A stretch of DNA of 23,092 nucleotides from a virus: positions 1 through 23,092 of IMG/VR virus record IMGVR_UViG_3300020020_000159. One strand, written 5' to 3'. Each line of letters starts with the position of its first letter. Positions within the stretch are counted from its first letter, which is position 1. This document shows, in pieces, positions 1 to 7,687 of this stretch. A model generated the notes under the pieces. That model saw only the letters and a program-made list of their open reading frames with translations, made no database searches and was not told the DNA's origin. The position numbers and the translations under genes are program-made.

Positions 1-62
1 CTCACGGAGAGGTTTTTTTCGATTTGAGGCGAGTTCCAAGCAGTTCCAGAGGAAATTCTGAA

Positions 63-326
63 ATGCCAGCCCGTTTATCTCCGGCGCCAAGACCCGTCAT
101 TGACGACCCTAACATGATGCCCTTGGACTACATGCTCCAAGTCATGCGGGATGTAACCGCCAGCAAAGCCAGGCGTGACCGGATGGCGTCCCTGGCCGCA
201 CCCTACTGTCACGCCCGCGTGGCCGACGTTGTAAAGGGCAAGAAGGACCAGGAGGCCGAGGCGGCGGGAACGGCCGGCGTGGGAACGCCGTGGGCCAACG
301 TTCTTGACGAGATCCGCGCCAACTGA
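63..326 (+). CDS. Terminase small subunit-like protein
   Basis: This 87-residue protein is likely the small terminase, which recognises phage DNA and hands it to the large subunit for packaging. The segment MPLDYMLQVMRD followed by an Arg-rich helix and APYCHARVA resembles a small family that sits directly before terL in rhizobial prophages; this is recognition by eye. I chose the ATG at 63 because AGAGGAAA at 48-55 is a good ribosome binding site seven bases upstream. An in-frame TTG at 24 would add 13 residues but lacks such a site. The stop overlaps the terL start (TGATG), so the two are probably translationally coupled. The C-terminal third is Ala/Gly/Glu-rich and probably disordered. No classical helix-turn-helix could be confirmed by eye, so the DNA-binding role is inferred from position and family resemblance. 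Confidence 0.7.
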   Translation: MPARLSPAPRPVIDDPNMMPLDYMLQVMRDVTASKARRDRMASLAAPYCHARVADVVKGKKDQEAEAAGTAGVGTPWANVLDEIRAN

Positions 327-2002
327 TGCTGACAAAGTCTTGGGACACCGCCTGCCTTGACTGGGAGGACAGGATCCTCGATGGCAGGACGCTGATCCCG
401 GAACTACCGTTATTTGAGGCCGAGGCGGCCAGGGCGCTGTGGGTATTCAAGCAATTGCGGTTGCCGGACGTGATCGGGACGCCGACCATGGGCGACGCCT
501 GCGGACCGTGGTTTTTCCCGATCGTGGAGGCGCTGTTCGGCAGCTACGATCCGGACAGCAACATGCGGCACATCAGTGAAGTGTTTCAGCTGATCCCGAA
601 AGGCAACAGCAAGAGCAGCAACGGCGGCGCGGTGATGCTGACCGCGATCATCACCAACCGGCGACCGGAAGCGGAATTCCTGTTTGTGGCGCCGACGATG
701 GAGATCGCCGCGATCGCTTACAAGCAGGCCAAGGGCACCATCAGGCTGGACCCTGTGCTGGACAAAATGTTTCATGTGCAGGATCACCTGCGCAGGATCA
801 CCCACCGCGAGATGGGTGCCACGCTGCAGATCAAGGCGGCCGACACCGACGTCATCACCGGCTCGAAAGCCGTCGGCACCATGATCGACGAAACCCATGT
901 GTTTGCCAAACGGGGCAACGCCGCTGACGTCTTCATCGAGTTGCGCGGCGCGCTGACAAAGCGGCCGGACGGGTTTCTGTTTCAGACCACGACGCAGAGC
1001 AAGCAACCGCCGGTCGGGGTATTTGCCTCCGAGTTGGCGATGGCGCGCAGCGTGCGCGACGGCAAGGCCAAGATGCCGCTGCTGCCGGTGCTGTACGAAC
1101 TGCCGGATGCGCTGGCGCGCGACGACGGCTGGAAGAACCGGAAATACTGGCCGCTGGTCAACCCGAACCTGGGCCGCTCGACCAATGCCGACTTCCTCGC
1201 CCGTGAGGTGATGCGGGCCGAGGCGGACGGACCGGCTGCGGTGGCGCTGATCGCGAGCCAGCACTTCAACGTCCAGATTGGCATGTCGCTGCGCGTCGAT
1301 GGCTGGGCCGGCGCCAACTACTGGAACCGGGGTGTCGAGCGGGGGCTGACGCTGGATGCGGTGCTCGAGCGATCGGAAGCGGTCGTGGTCGGGATCGACG
1401 GCGGCGGGCTTGATGACCTGCTCGGCATTGCCGTGCTGGGGCGGGAGAAAAATACCAAGACGCATTTGTGCTGGACCCACGCGCTGATCTCGCCGGAGGG
1501 GTTGGACCGGCGCAAGGCCAATGCCTCGGTCTATGAACGGTTTTCGGCCGACGGCGATCTGACCGTGGTGCAGGAACTGCCGGACGATATCTCGTTCGTG
1601 ATCGACATCGTCGAGAAGATCAAGGTGACCAAGAAGCTGGCCGGCGTCGGCGTCGACGCGATCGGCATCGGCGGCATCGTCGACAGCCTGGCGCGCATCG
1701 GCGTCACCCAGGAGAACAACCTTTTGGCCGGCGTGCGGCAGGGCATCTCCCTGATGGGCGCGATCAAGACCGTCGAGCGCAAGCTGGTGGACGGCTCGTT
1801 CAAGCACAACGGCTCAGCGCTGATGGCCTGGTGCGCCGGCAACGCGCGCATCGTGCCGACGCCGACCGGGATGCGGATCGCAAGGGATGATAGCGGTTAC
1901 GGCAAGATCGATCCGCTGATGGCGCTGTTCAACTCGGCTGCGCTGATGGCGCTAAACCCGGCGCCGGTTACCTCGCCGGAATTCCGGCTGTTCTTCGCCT
2001 AA
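326..2002 (+). CDS. terL: Terminase large subunit (HK97-like TerL)
   Basis: The 558-residue protein is the packaging motor: an N-terminal ATPase and a C-terminal RNase H-like nuclease. A Walker A-like segment IPKGNSKSSNGG lies at about residues 90-101, in the variant form usual in Terminase_1 (COG4626) proteins. Walker B is TMIDET at about 185-190, with Asp188 and Glu189 as the expected metal-binding and catalytic pair. The nuclease half shows VVVGIDGGGLDD, then GVGVDAIGIGG, and near the end KIDPLMALFNSAALM, which fits the third conserved Asp of this family. The length is normal. The start overlaps the small terminase stop. The stop TAA overlaps by three bases the stop of the HNH gene on the other strand (CTAA at 1999-2002). 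Confidence 0.95.
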   Translation: MLTKSWDTACLDWEDRILDGRTLIPELPLFEAEAARALWVFKQLRLPDVIGTPTMGDACGPWFFPIVEALFGSYDPDSNMRHISEVFQLIPKGNSKSSNGGAVMLTAIITNRRPEAEFLFVAPTMEIAAIAYKQAKGTIRLDPVLDKMFHVQDHLRRITHREMGATLQIKAADTDVITGSKAVGTMIDETHVFAKRGNAADVFIELRGALTKRPDGFLFQTTTQSKQPPVGVFASELAMARSVRDGKAKMPLLPVLYELPDALARDDGWKNRKYWPLVNPNLGRSTNADFLAREVMRAEADGPAAVALIASQHFNVQIGMSLRVDGWAGANYWNRGVERGLTLDAVLERSEAVVVGIDGGGLDDLLGIAVLGREKNTKTHLCWTHALISPEGLDRRKANASVYERFSADGDLTVVQELPDDISFVIDIVEKIKVTKKLAGVGVDAIGIGGIVDSLARIGVTQENNLLAGVRQGISLMGAIKTVERKLVDGSFKHNGSALMAWCAGNARIVPTPTGMRIARDDSGYGKIDPLMALFNSAALMALNPAPVTSPEFRLFFA

Positions 2003-2328
2003 CCAGACTTCTCGAAGGTCATGATCAGCTGTTCGTTATCGTTGGCGGGACGCGGCGGCATCACCGAGCGATGGATGCGCCAGTGACAGTGAACGCAGAC
2101 CGCGCACAAGTCCTGCGGGTTTTCGTGGCCGAGATTTTCATAGGTCCAGTGATGGACCTGGATGGCGGAACGCTGGTGGCAGATCTCGCACCAATGTTCG
2201 GTGGCTTCGAGATGCTCGCGGCGGCGGGCAGCCCACTGCGGCGACGTGATGTAGCTGAGATAACGTTTCGTCGGCATCGAGTAGATGCCATTGGCGAGAA
2301 GCTTGCAGGCGTTTGCGGGTGACGACAT
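1999..2328 (-). CDS. HNH endonuclease on the minus strand
   Basis: This 109-residue protein has a compact HNH fold: CEIC at residues 47-50, the HH pair at 59-60, TYENLGHENPQDL, and CVHCHWRIH at about 78-86. These supply two CxxC zinc pairs and the catalytic His region. The start at 2328 is supported by a GGAGG site five bases upstream on the minus strand; a second Met at 2277 is less likely. HNH proteins next to terminase in HK97-like phages help cos cleavage and packaging (established for HK97 gp74), so the position fits such a helper. However, the gene faces against the late operon, so it would need its own promoter, and a homing or cargo nuclease is equally possible. Its stop CTA is shared with the terL stop on the other strand. 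Confidence 0.85.
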   Translation of the reverse strand: MSSPANACKLLANGIYSMPTKRYLSYITSPQWAARRREHLEATEHWCEICHQRSAIQVHHWTYENLGHENPQDLCAVCVHCHWRIHRSVMPPRPANDNEQLIMTFEKSG

Positions 2329-2372
2329 GGCGACCTCCGTGGTTTGGGTTTGAACGTCTGGACAACGTCAAT

Positions 2373-2401
2373 CCTAAACGCGGCGGGCCGCGCATCGTCA
2401 A
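2373..2401 (-). promoter_or_regulatory. Possible promoter for the minus-strand HNH gene
   Basis: On the minus strand, TTGACG (plus positions 2396-2401) and TTTAGG (2373-2378) are separated by 17 bases and lie upstream of the HNH start at 2328. The -35 match is good and the -10 match is weak. A second ATTGACG copy overlaps the -10 region (plus 2366-2372). The stretch 2329-2433 is the divergent intergenic region between the HNH gene and the 2434 ORF; I see no other clear element in it. Confidence 0.25.
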
Positions 2402-2433
2402 TTGGGCCGCCATAACCACGGCGAGAAAGCAAC

Positions 2434-2886
2434 ATGTTGCAATATCCGAAGGAACAGCGAGATCGAAGAACCAGGCGGAACCAAAGCTCCAAGAATTCCA
2501 AGAAACTCCACGGGCAAGGATTGGCTTGTGCAAGAGTGATTGCGAGCAAGGATGATGCTGAGATTTTGAATGCCTGGAAAGAATTAGATATTCCTGTTGT
2601 GATTGATCCAGCTGTGCGTAGGCAGATTGAAATGGAAGCATCCCAGCAGGCGTTTCATACGATGATCCGGGAAAAACTCCAGAATGCTCGCAATGGCAAG
2701 ACGGACCTGACGCACACATTCTGGGAACATGAAGACGGATCTTGCACTCAGGAATTCTCAGACGGAACGAAAACCGTTTTCCTGCCTGCAGCATGGAGAA
2801 GGGCTAAACACAGTCTCCAAAACGGAGGAGGCTTGTCCTGGTGTGGCTGGGAGAGTGACGACGGCGTCACGATAATCCGGGAATAG
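2434..2886 (+). CDS. Unrecognised 150-residue protein in a low-GC island
   Basis: I do not recognise this protein. The N-terminal 30 residues are very basic (RDRRTRRNQSSKNSKK) and probably disordered. The middle (residues 35-90) looks like mixed helix, with DDAEILNAWKELDIPVVIDP. The C-terminal part is Trp- and Gly-rich, containing SWCGWESDDG. There is no signal peptide or membrane span. Base composition is unlike the neighbours: one sampled 60-base line counts about 42 percent G+C, and codons end often in A or T. The start is uncertain; the ATG at 2434 has only a weak GAGA upstream, and a GTG about 100 bases downstream is possible. With the divergent HNH gene it forms an accessory block between terL and the head genes, so it may be cargo. 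A decayed gene cannot be excluded. Confidence 0.5.
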   Translation: MLQYPKEQRDRRTRRNQSSKNSKKLHGQGLACARVIASKDDAEILNAWKELDIPVVIDPAVRRQIEMEASQQAFHTMIREKLQNARNGKTDLTHTFWEHEDGSCTQEFSDGTKTVFLPAAWRRAKHSLQNGGGLSWCGWESDDGVTIIRE

Positions 2887-2897
2887 GACTAACCATC

Positions 2898-3239
2898 ATG
2901 CCGCGCGTATTCGTCAACGGGACCATCCTGGCGGGCCAGTCGCTATCGGGGCCGCTCGACTGTCGCAGCGGCGCGCCGTTGCTGCTGTTCCTGCCGACGC
3001 AGTGGACGTCCTCGCGCATTTCCTACCAGCTGTCGCCTGACGGCGTGACGTACTGGGATCTGTACGATCGGACCGCCAAGGAAATCGCCGTCAATGTCCG
3101 CGCCGGCACCGTGGCCAGGCTCAATCCTGAATGGACCGAAGTGGCACTCGGCTGTTGGCTGAAAATCCGGTCCGGCTCCAGCGACGGGCCGATCGTGCAA
3201 ACGGCAAACCGCGACTTTAAGCTTCTAGTCGAAACCTAA
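2898..3239 (+). CDS. Conserved small phage protein, probably structural
   Basis: This 113-residue protein has a beta-rich pattern: AGQSLSGPLDC, PTQWTSSRISYQLSPDGVTY, and a C-terminal LKIRSGSSDGPIVQTANRDF. I recognise this as a small conserved family found among head and tail genes of alphaproteobacterial phages (a hydrophobic start, a central SPDG-x-TY-x-DLYD strand pair, then LKIRSG). Its molecular role is not known to me. It has no signal peptide or membrane segment. Composition returns here to the GC-rich style of the phage, unlike the ORF just upstream. An AGGA lies about nine bases before the ATG. It directly precedes the protease-capsid gene with an 11-base gap, so it belongs to the head operon. 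A minor head or decoration protein is a reasonable inference from position only. Confidence 0.65.
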   Translation: MPRVFVNGTILAGQSLSGPLDCRSGAPLLLFLPTQWTSSRISYQLSPDGVTYWDLYDRTAKEIAVNVRAGTVARLNPEWTEVALGCWLKIRSGSSDGPIVQTANRDFKLLVET

Positions 3240-3250
3240 AGGCACCCACC

Positions 3251-5212
3251 ATGTTGAACCGGGCTTACAGCTTGCTTGAAATCAAGCAGGTGGACGATGA
3301 CTCACGCGAGATCACCGGCTGGGCCACGACGCCGACGGCCGATCGCATGAACGACGTGGTCGAGCCGGACGGCGCCAAGTTCATGCTGCCGATCCCGCTC
3401 TTGTGGCACCACAACCAGGGCGACCCGATCGGCCACGTTACGGCGGCACGGGTTTCCAGGGCCGGCATCGAGATCACGGCGAAGATCGGAAAGGATGTCA
3501 CGGCAGAGATTGAGCGCTATTGGCGATTGATCAAGGCCGGCTTGGTCAAGGGTTTGTCGATCGGGTTCACGTCGATCGAGCACGAGCTCATTAAGGAAAC
3601 CAGGGGCATTCGCTTCAAGAAATGGAATTGGCTCGAGCTCAGTGCCGTGACCATTCCGGCGAATGCCACCGCTAGCATCACCATCATCCGTTCGATCGAC
3701 ACTGCGCAGCGGGCCGCGTCAGGCCAGACGCTGGGCAGCGTCGTTTACCTCAACCCACCGGGCGCCTCCGGACGATCAACACCAGATGTCCCGGAGGACA
3801 ACATGAAAACCACTGCCGAGCAGATCACTGCTCTCGAGGCCAAGCGGTCGGCTGACGCCGCGCGCATGGATGCCGTCATGCAGAAAAGCATCGACGAGGA
3901 CAGGACGTCGGACGCGGCCGAACAGGAAGAGTTCGACACGCTCTCATCCGAGGTCGAGGCGATCGACAGCCAGCTGGTGCGCCTGCGCAAGCTGGAAACC
4001 GCCAAGGCGATCACGGCCAAGCCCGTAGTAAAGGCCGAGACCGCCCGTGAGGGGTCGCTGGTGCGCGGCGGCTTCTCGCCGGTCTACGCGGTGCCGGAAC
4101 AGCCTATTTCAAAACAGGACTATGTCTGGCGCTCGCTGGTCTGCGCGGTGAAGGCGCATCACACCAAGCAGAACCCGTTCGATATCATGAAAGCCGAGTA
4201 CGGCGACGACGAGCCGACCCGCGCGGTGTTGTCGTTCATCACCAGGGCGGCCGTCATACCGGCCGACACCGTGACGGTGGGCTGGGCCGACAAACTGGTC
4301 GCGACATCGATCCAGGACTGGTTCAACGCACTGATGCCGAATTCGGTTTATCCTTCGCTGGCAGCCAAGGGTGCCAAGTTCTCGTTCGGCCGAAATGGCA
4401 TTGTCACGATGCCATCGCGGGCGGCAACGCCGACCATCAACGGATCGTTCGTGGCCCAGGGCGCGCCAATCCCGGTGAAGCAGGCCGCGTTCACCTCCAT
4501 CAGTTTCACACCGAAAAAGATGGGCGTGATCTCGACCATGACACGCGAGATCGCCGAGCATTCGACGCCGGCGATCGACGGGCTAATCCGCCAGGCCATC
4601 ATCGAGGACACCAACGTCGCAATCGACAGCGTGCTGCTCGATGCGACCGCGGCCACCACGACGCGGCCGGCCGGCCTGAAGTCCGGCGTCTCGGCCACCA
4701 CGGCAACCGCGGGCGGCGGCATCGCTGCCCTGATCGGCGATATCCGCGGCCTGACCTCGGCGCTGATCACCGGTACCAACGGCAACCTGCGTTCGCCGGT
4801 GTGGCTGATGAACCCAGGTGACGTGCTGGCGGCTTCGCTGTTGCCGGCCACCGCCGGCGGCGGCGAATTCCCCTTCAAGACTGAACTGACCGGCGGAACG
4901 CTGCAGGGCATTCCGGTGATCAGTTCGTCCAACGTCACCGCCGACACCATGATGCTGGTCGACGCCGCCGATTTTGTTTCGGTGACCGGCGACAGCCCGC
5001 GGTTTGATGTCAACGACCAGGCGACGTTGCACATGGAAGACACCACGCCGTTGCAGATCGCCACCGGCGTCCAGGGCTCGGGCGTGCTGGCCACGCCGAC
5101 CCGTTCGCTGTGGCAGACCGACTCGATCGGCATCCGGATGCTGTGGGATCTCAACTGGGGTATGCGCCGCACCGGCGTGGTTGCATGGACCCAAACCATG
5201 ACCTGGAACTAG
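3251..5212 (+). CDS. Fused prohead protease and HK97-fold major capsid protein
   Basis: This 653-residue polyprotein joins two genes that are separate in HK97. Residues 1-150 are a U35-type prohead protease: REITGWATTPTADRMNDVVEPDGA, LLWHHNQGDPIGHV (His53/54), GLVKGLSIGF (Ser103) and WNWLELSAVTIPANA (Glu129) give the expected His-Ser-acid set. Residues 185-255 are charged and helical, matching the capsid delta (scaffold) region. Residues from about 280 to the end are the capsid, ending IGIRMLWDLNWGMRRTGVVAW, a typical HK97-fold finish. The protease would cut off the scaffold after assembly. An AAAGG site lies eight bases before the ATG. An internal in-frame ATG at 3803 with its own GGAGG can give capsid alone (separate entry). 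An intrinsic terminator follows the stop. The fusion itself is known in other phages. Confidence 0.92.
   Translation: MLNRAYSLLEIKQVDDDSREITGWATTPTADRMNDVVEPDGAKFMLPIPLLWHHNQGDPIGHVTAARVSRAGIEITAKIGKDVTAEIERYWRLIKAGLVKGLSIGFTSIEHELIKETRGIRFKKWNWLELSAVTIPANATASITIIRSIDTAQRAASGQTLGSVVYLNPPGASGRSTPDVPEDNMKTTAEQITALEAKRSADAARMDAVMQKSIDEDRTSDAAEQEEFDTLSSEVEAIDSQLVRLRKLETAKAITAKPVVKAETAREGSLVRGGFSPVYAVPEQPISKQDYVWRSLVCAVKAHHTKQNPFDIMKAEYGDDEPTRAVLSFITRAAVIPADTVTVGWADKLVATSIQDWFNALMPNSVYPSLAAKGAKFSFGRNGIVTMPSRAATPTINGSFVAQGAPIPVKQAAFTSISFTPKKMGVISTMTREIAEHSTPAIDGLIRQAIIEDTNVAIDSVLLDATAATTTRPAGLKSGVSATTATAGGGIAALIGDIRGLTSALITGTNGNLRSPVWLMNPGDVLAASLLPATAGGGEFPFKTELTGGTLQGIPVISSSNVTADTMMLVDAADFVSVTGDSPRFDVNDQATLHMEDTTPLQIATGVQGSGVLATPTRSLWQTDSIGIRMLWDLNWGMRRTGVVAWTQTMTWN
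3793..3805 (+). promoter_or_regulatory. Internal ribosome binding site and start for unfused capsid
   Basis: Inside the protease-capsid gene, GGAGG at 3793-3797 stands five bases before an in-frame ATG at 3803 (Met185 of the fusion). Initiation here would give a 469-residue protein starting MKTTAEQITALEAKRSADAA, exactly where the capsid delta domain begins. The protease domain ends about 35 residues earlier, and the linker between is rich in Gly, Ser and Pro. This would let the ribosome make many capsid copies per protease fusion. The site and frame are seen directly; its use is inferred. Confidence 0.7.
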
Positions 5213-5220
5213 CCATTAAC

Positions 5221-5247
5221 GAGCCGCGCCAACGCGGCTCGCTTTTT
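5221..5247 (+). terminator. Intrinsic terminator after the capsid gene
   Basis: A perfect 8-base-pair stem (GAGCCGCG at 5221-5228 with CGCGGCTC at 5233-5240) closes a CCAA loop and is followed by GCTTTTT (5241-5247). It begins eight bases after the capsid stop and 28 bases before the next start. The next gene lies in the same direction with its own ribosome site and no evident promoter, so the terminator is probably partial or is bypassed by late antitermination. Confidence 0.8.
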
Positions 5248-5274
5248 CCAATTCTCAAACAGGAGGCCATCGAC

Positions 5275-5673
5275 ATGGCACAGACACCAGCCAAGACCAA
5301 GGACCACCCCGACGTCCAAGCGATGCAGAGGCAGCGCGAGGAGATCAACAAGTCGAACGAGGAAGCGATGCAGCGGATGGAGTCGACACAGCCGACGCCG
5401 ACCCAGGAGGAAAGCGATCTCTTCCGGCTCGGCGTCGCCGTCGACGAAAAAGAACCCGATGGTTCGGGGCCGACCATCATTCGCACCCTCACCGTGGCCA
5501 ACGTGCCGCTCGGCGCCGAGCCGCCGGATATCACCGATCCTTACTCCGCCGAGGGCAAGGCCGCGCAGGAGCGGTCCACGCGCGAGCGGAACGAACAACG
5601 GGAAAGAACTGAGCGCGAGAGGGCCGAGCGCGAACGCGCAGCAAAAGCCAAGAGGGACGAGGCGCGCGGCTAA
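5275..5673 (+). CDS. Charged coiled-coil protein between capsid and portal
   Basis: This 132-residue protein is very hydrophilic. Its ends are rich in Gln/Glu/Lys (residues 10-45) and Arg/Glu (about 100-130, repeated RER/AER units), suggesting helices or coiled coil around a short central hydrophobic piece with TIIRTLTVANVPLG. I chose the ATG at 5275 because GGAGG at 5262-5266 precedes it; upstream in-frame starts would overlap the capsid gene and the terminator. The stop TAA is followed directly by the portal ATG. The position between capsid and portal suggests a head protein, perhaps a scaffold accessory or portal partner, but I recognise no family. There is no signal peptide or membrane span. 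Confidence 0.7.
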   Translation: MAQTPAKTKDHPDVQAMQRQREEINKSNEEAMQRMESTQPTPTQEESDLFRLGVAVDEKEPDGSGPTIIRTLTVANVPLGAEPPDITDPYSAEGKAAQERSTRERNEQRERTERERAERERAAKAKRDEARG

Positions 5674-7053
5674 ATGCGCATTCTCGGACTGCAAATTCCA
5701 TTCACCGGCGAGAAGGCGATGTCCTCCTTGCCGGTGGATGCCAACTATGCCGGGCCGATCGTGCGCGAGTCGTATGCCGGCGCCTGGCAGCAGAACGTCA
5801 CCATCTCAACCGACAGCGCGACGTCGTTTCATGCCGACTTCGCCTGCAAAACCCTGATCGCCCGCGACATCGGAAAACTGCGGCTGAAGCTGGTCGAGAA
5901 GGACGACGACAACATCTGGAGCGAGGTGGTCAACCCGGCCTATTCGCCGGTGCTTCGCCGCCCGAACGATTACCAGACGCATAATCAATTCTGGGAATGC
6001 TGGGTGCTGTCGAAACTGTCGCGCGGCAACACCTATGTGCTGAAAGAGCGCGACAACCGCAACGTGGTCACCGCGCTGCATATCCTCGATCCCAACCGGG
6101 TGCAGCCGCTGGTCGGCGACGGCGGCGCGGTGTTCTACCGGCTGTCGAGCGACAATTTAGTCGGCACCGGCGAGATCACGGTGCCGGCGCGCGAGATCAT
6201 CCACGATCGCATGAACTGCCTGTTCCATCCGCTGGTCGGCACGCCGCCGGTGTTTGCGAGCGGCCTGGCCTCGATGCTCGGCCTCAACGCGCAGAAGGCG
6301 TCGGCGCTGTTGTTTCAGAATGCTTCCACGCCTGGCGGCATCATCACGGTCCCCGGCGAGGTCAGCGAGATCCAGGAACAACGCGCCAAGGAGCAATGGG
6401 AAAACCGTTTCTCGCGCGGCAACCTCGGCCGCGTTGCCATCCTGTCGGCCGGCGCGAAATACGAAAAAGTGGCCATGACCCACGTCGAAGGCCAGATGAT
6501 CGAGCAATTGAAATGGTCGGCCGAGGTGGTCTGCAGCGTCTATCATGTGCCACCCTACAAGGTCGGCGTCGGCGCGTTGCCTTCCTACAACAACGTGCAG
6601 GCGCTCAACGTCGAATATTATTCGCAGGCGCTGCAAAGCCACATCGAGGAGATCGAGGAGCTGCTCGACCACGCGCTCGGCATCGGCTGGGGCGAAGGGA
6701 TCGGCACCGAGTTCGATACCGAGAACCTGCTGCGGATGGACAGCGTCACCCAAATCACCGCGATTCAGCAGGCGGTCGGGGCCGGCGTGATGGCGCCGAA
6801 CGAGGGCCGCGCCAAGCTCGACCTGAGGCCGGTCGACGGCGGCGAGTCGCCGTACCTGCAGCAGCAGAACTATTCGCTGGCGGCATTGGCAAAACGCGAC
6901 GCACAGGAAGATCCGTTCAAGGCGAATGCGCCAGCGGCGCCGGCCGCGCCTGACGCCGAAGAACCGGCCGAAGAGCCGGTGGCAGCCAAGGAAGAAACCA
7001 AGTCGATAGATGATCTCTACTGGATTAACGATCTGTTTCCGAGGGCCGCGTGA
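5674..7053 (+). CDS. Portal protein (HK97 family)
   Basis: The 459-residue protein matches HK97-type portals (Phage_portal, PF04860) in length and landmarks. These include [20 protein letters not shown] near the start, the stem-region [67 protein letters not shown], and the late segment [17 protein letters not shown][16 protein letters not shown]. The portal forms the dodecameric DNA channel at one capsid vertex and docks terminase and connector. The C-terminal 50 residues are Ala/Pro/Glu-rich and likely flexible. The start follows the previous stop with no gap, and the stop overlaps the collagen-like gene (TGATG). The gene lies after the capsid gene rather than before protease and capsid as in HK97, an unusual order. 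Confidence 0.95.
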   Translation: MRILGLQIPFTGEKAMSSLPVDANYAGPIVRESYAGAWQQNVTISTDSATSFHADFACKTLIARDIGKLRLKLVEKDDDNIWSEVVNPAYSPVLRRPNDYQTHNQFWECWVLSKLSRGNTYVLKERDNRNVVTALHILDPNRVQPLVGDGGAVFYRLSSDNLVGTGEITVPAREIIHDRMNCLFHPLVGTPPVFASGLASMLGLNAQKASALLFQNASTPGGIITVPGEVSEIQEQRAKEQWENRFSRGNLGRVAILSAGAKYEKVAMTHVEGQMIEQLKWSAEVVCSVYHVPPYKVGVGALPSYNNVQALNVEYYSQALQSHIEEIEELLDHALGIGWGEGIGTEFDTENLLRMDSVTQITAIQQAVGAGVMAPNEGRAKLDLRPVDGGESPYLQQQNYSLAALAKRDAQEDPFKANAPAAPAAPDAEEPAEEPVAAKEETKSIDDLYWINDLFPRAA

Positions 7054-7685
7054 TGGATCTGCGGGAAGCGTTTGAGACCGTCAGGAAATATATCGACGCA
7101 GAGATAGCCGTCCTGAAATCGCGCGCGCCGGTGCCGGGGCCGCCGGGTGAACCGGGACCGCCAGGCGACCGGGGTCCACCCGGCGAGCCTGGCGAGAAGG
7201 GCGATCGCGGCGAACCAGGGCAGGCAGGCGACCGCGGCGAAAAGGGCAGCCCTGGCGAACCCGGACTCACGATCAAGGGCGAGCCTGGCGAGAAAGGCGA
7301 CACTGGTCGCGACGGCCGCGATGCCGCCGATCTGTCGCTGCTGAAAGGCTACATCGCCGAGCAAATGGCGGCGGGCATCGCCGAGATGGTCAAGGCGATA
7401 TCGATCACCTCGCCGGACTTCGGCCGCACGCTGCAGGTTGCGATCGGCGACCAGATCCACGAGATCAAAACCGCCATCCCGCTCGATCAGGGCGTATGGA
7501 CCGAACGCGGCTTTGCCGCCGGCGACGCCGTCAGCCACGGCGGATCGCTGTTCATCGCAAAGGCCGAGACATCAGCCAAGCCTGGCAAGTCGGACGACTG
7601 GCGCCTCGCCGTCAAGCGCGGCAACGACGGCCGCGACTATCGCGCCGACGACAAGCGCAACCCCGAACCGATCAGGTTCAAATAG
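7053..7685 (+). CDS. Collagen-like protein with C-terminal CBM-like segment
   Basis: The ATG at 7053 overlaps the portal stop and gives 210 residues; a GTG at 7050 is the alternative. Residues 1-25 form an amphipathic helix. Residues 29-92 are Gly-X-Y repeats: 15 uninterrupted triplets (GPP, GEP, GDR, GEK types), a two-residue break (IK), then five more. Residues 95-140 are helical. Residues about 148-190 contain [18 protein letters not shown][10 protein letters not shown] followed by a Trp, a layout seen in small carbohydrate-binding-like modules of phage tail proteins. It probably trimerises as a rod. Collagen-like phage proteins are usually fibres or head fibres; here the gene sits between portal and connector, so a head- or neck-attached fibre is inferred. 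It could be mistaken for a tail fibre if context were ignored. Confidence 0.85.
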   Translation: MDLREAFETVRKYIDAEIAVLKSRAPVPGPPGEPGPPGDRGPPGEPGEKGDRGEPGQAGDRGEKGSPGEPGLTIKGEPGEKGDTGRDGRDAADLSLLKGYIAEQMAAGIAEMVKAISITSPDFGRTLQVAIGDQIHEIKTAIPLDQGVWTERGFAAGDAVSHGGSLFIAKAETSAKPGKSDDWRLAVKRGNDGRDYRADDKRNPEPIRFK

Positions 7686-7687
7686 CC

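Noticed and set aside
13-19. T-tract at the left edge that could end a terminator
   Set aside because: No stem is visible in the bases available; any hairpin would lie outside the window.
410-1807. 465-residue open frame on the minus strand across terL
   Set aside because: It is antisense to a clear terminase, is rich in Arg, His and Asp as GC-rich shadows are, and has no recognisable motif.
2313-2555. 80-residue plus-strand frame overlapping the HNH start and the 2434 ORF
   Set aside because: No ribosome site, antisense to a well-supported start, and no recognisable sequence; kept out, though frame choice in 2434-2555 is not certain.
5997-6953. 318-residue plus-strand frame inside the portal gene
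   Set aside because: Arg-rich +1 shadow of the portal codons; the portal frame has clear family motifs throughout.
7137-7328. Repetitive GC-rich DNA that might be a tandem repeat or array
   Set aside because: It is explained by Gly-X-Y codons; there are no regular spacers, so it is not a CRISPR array.
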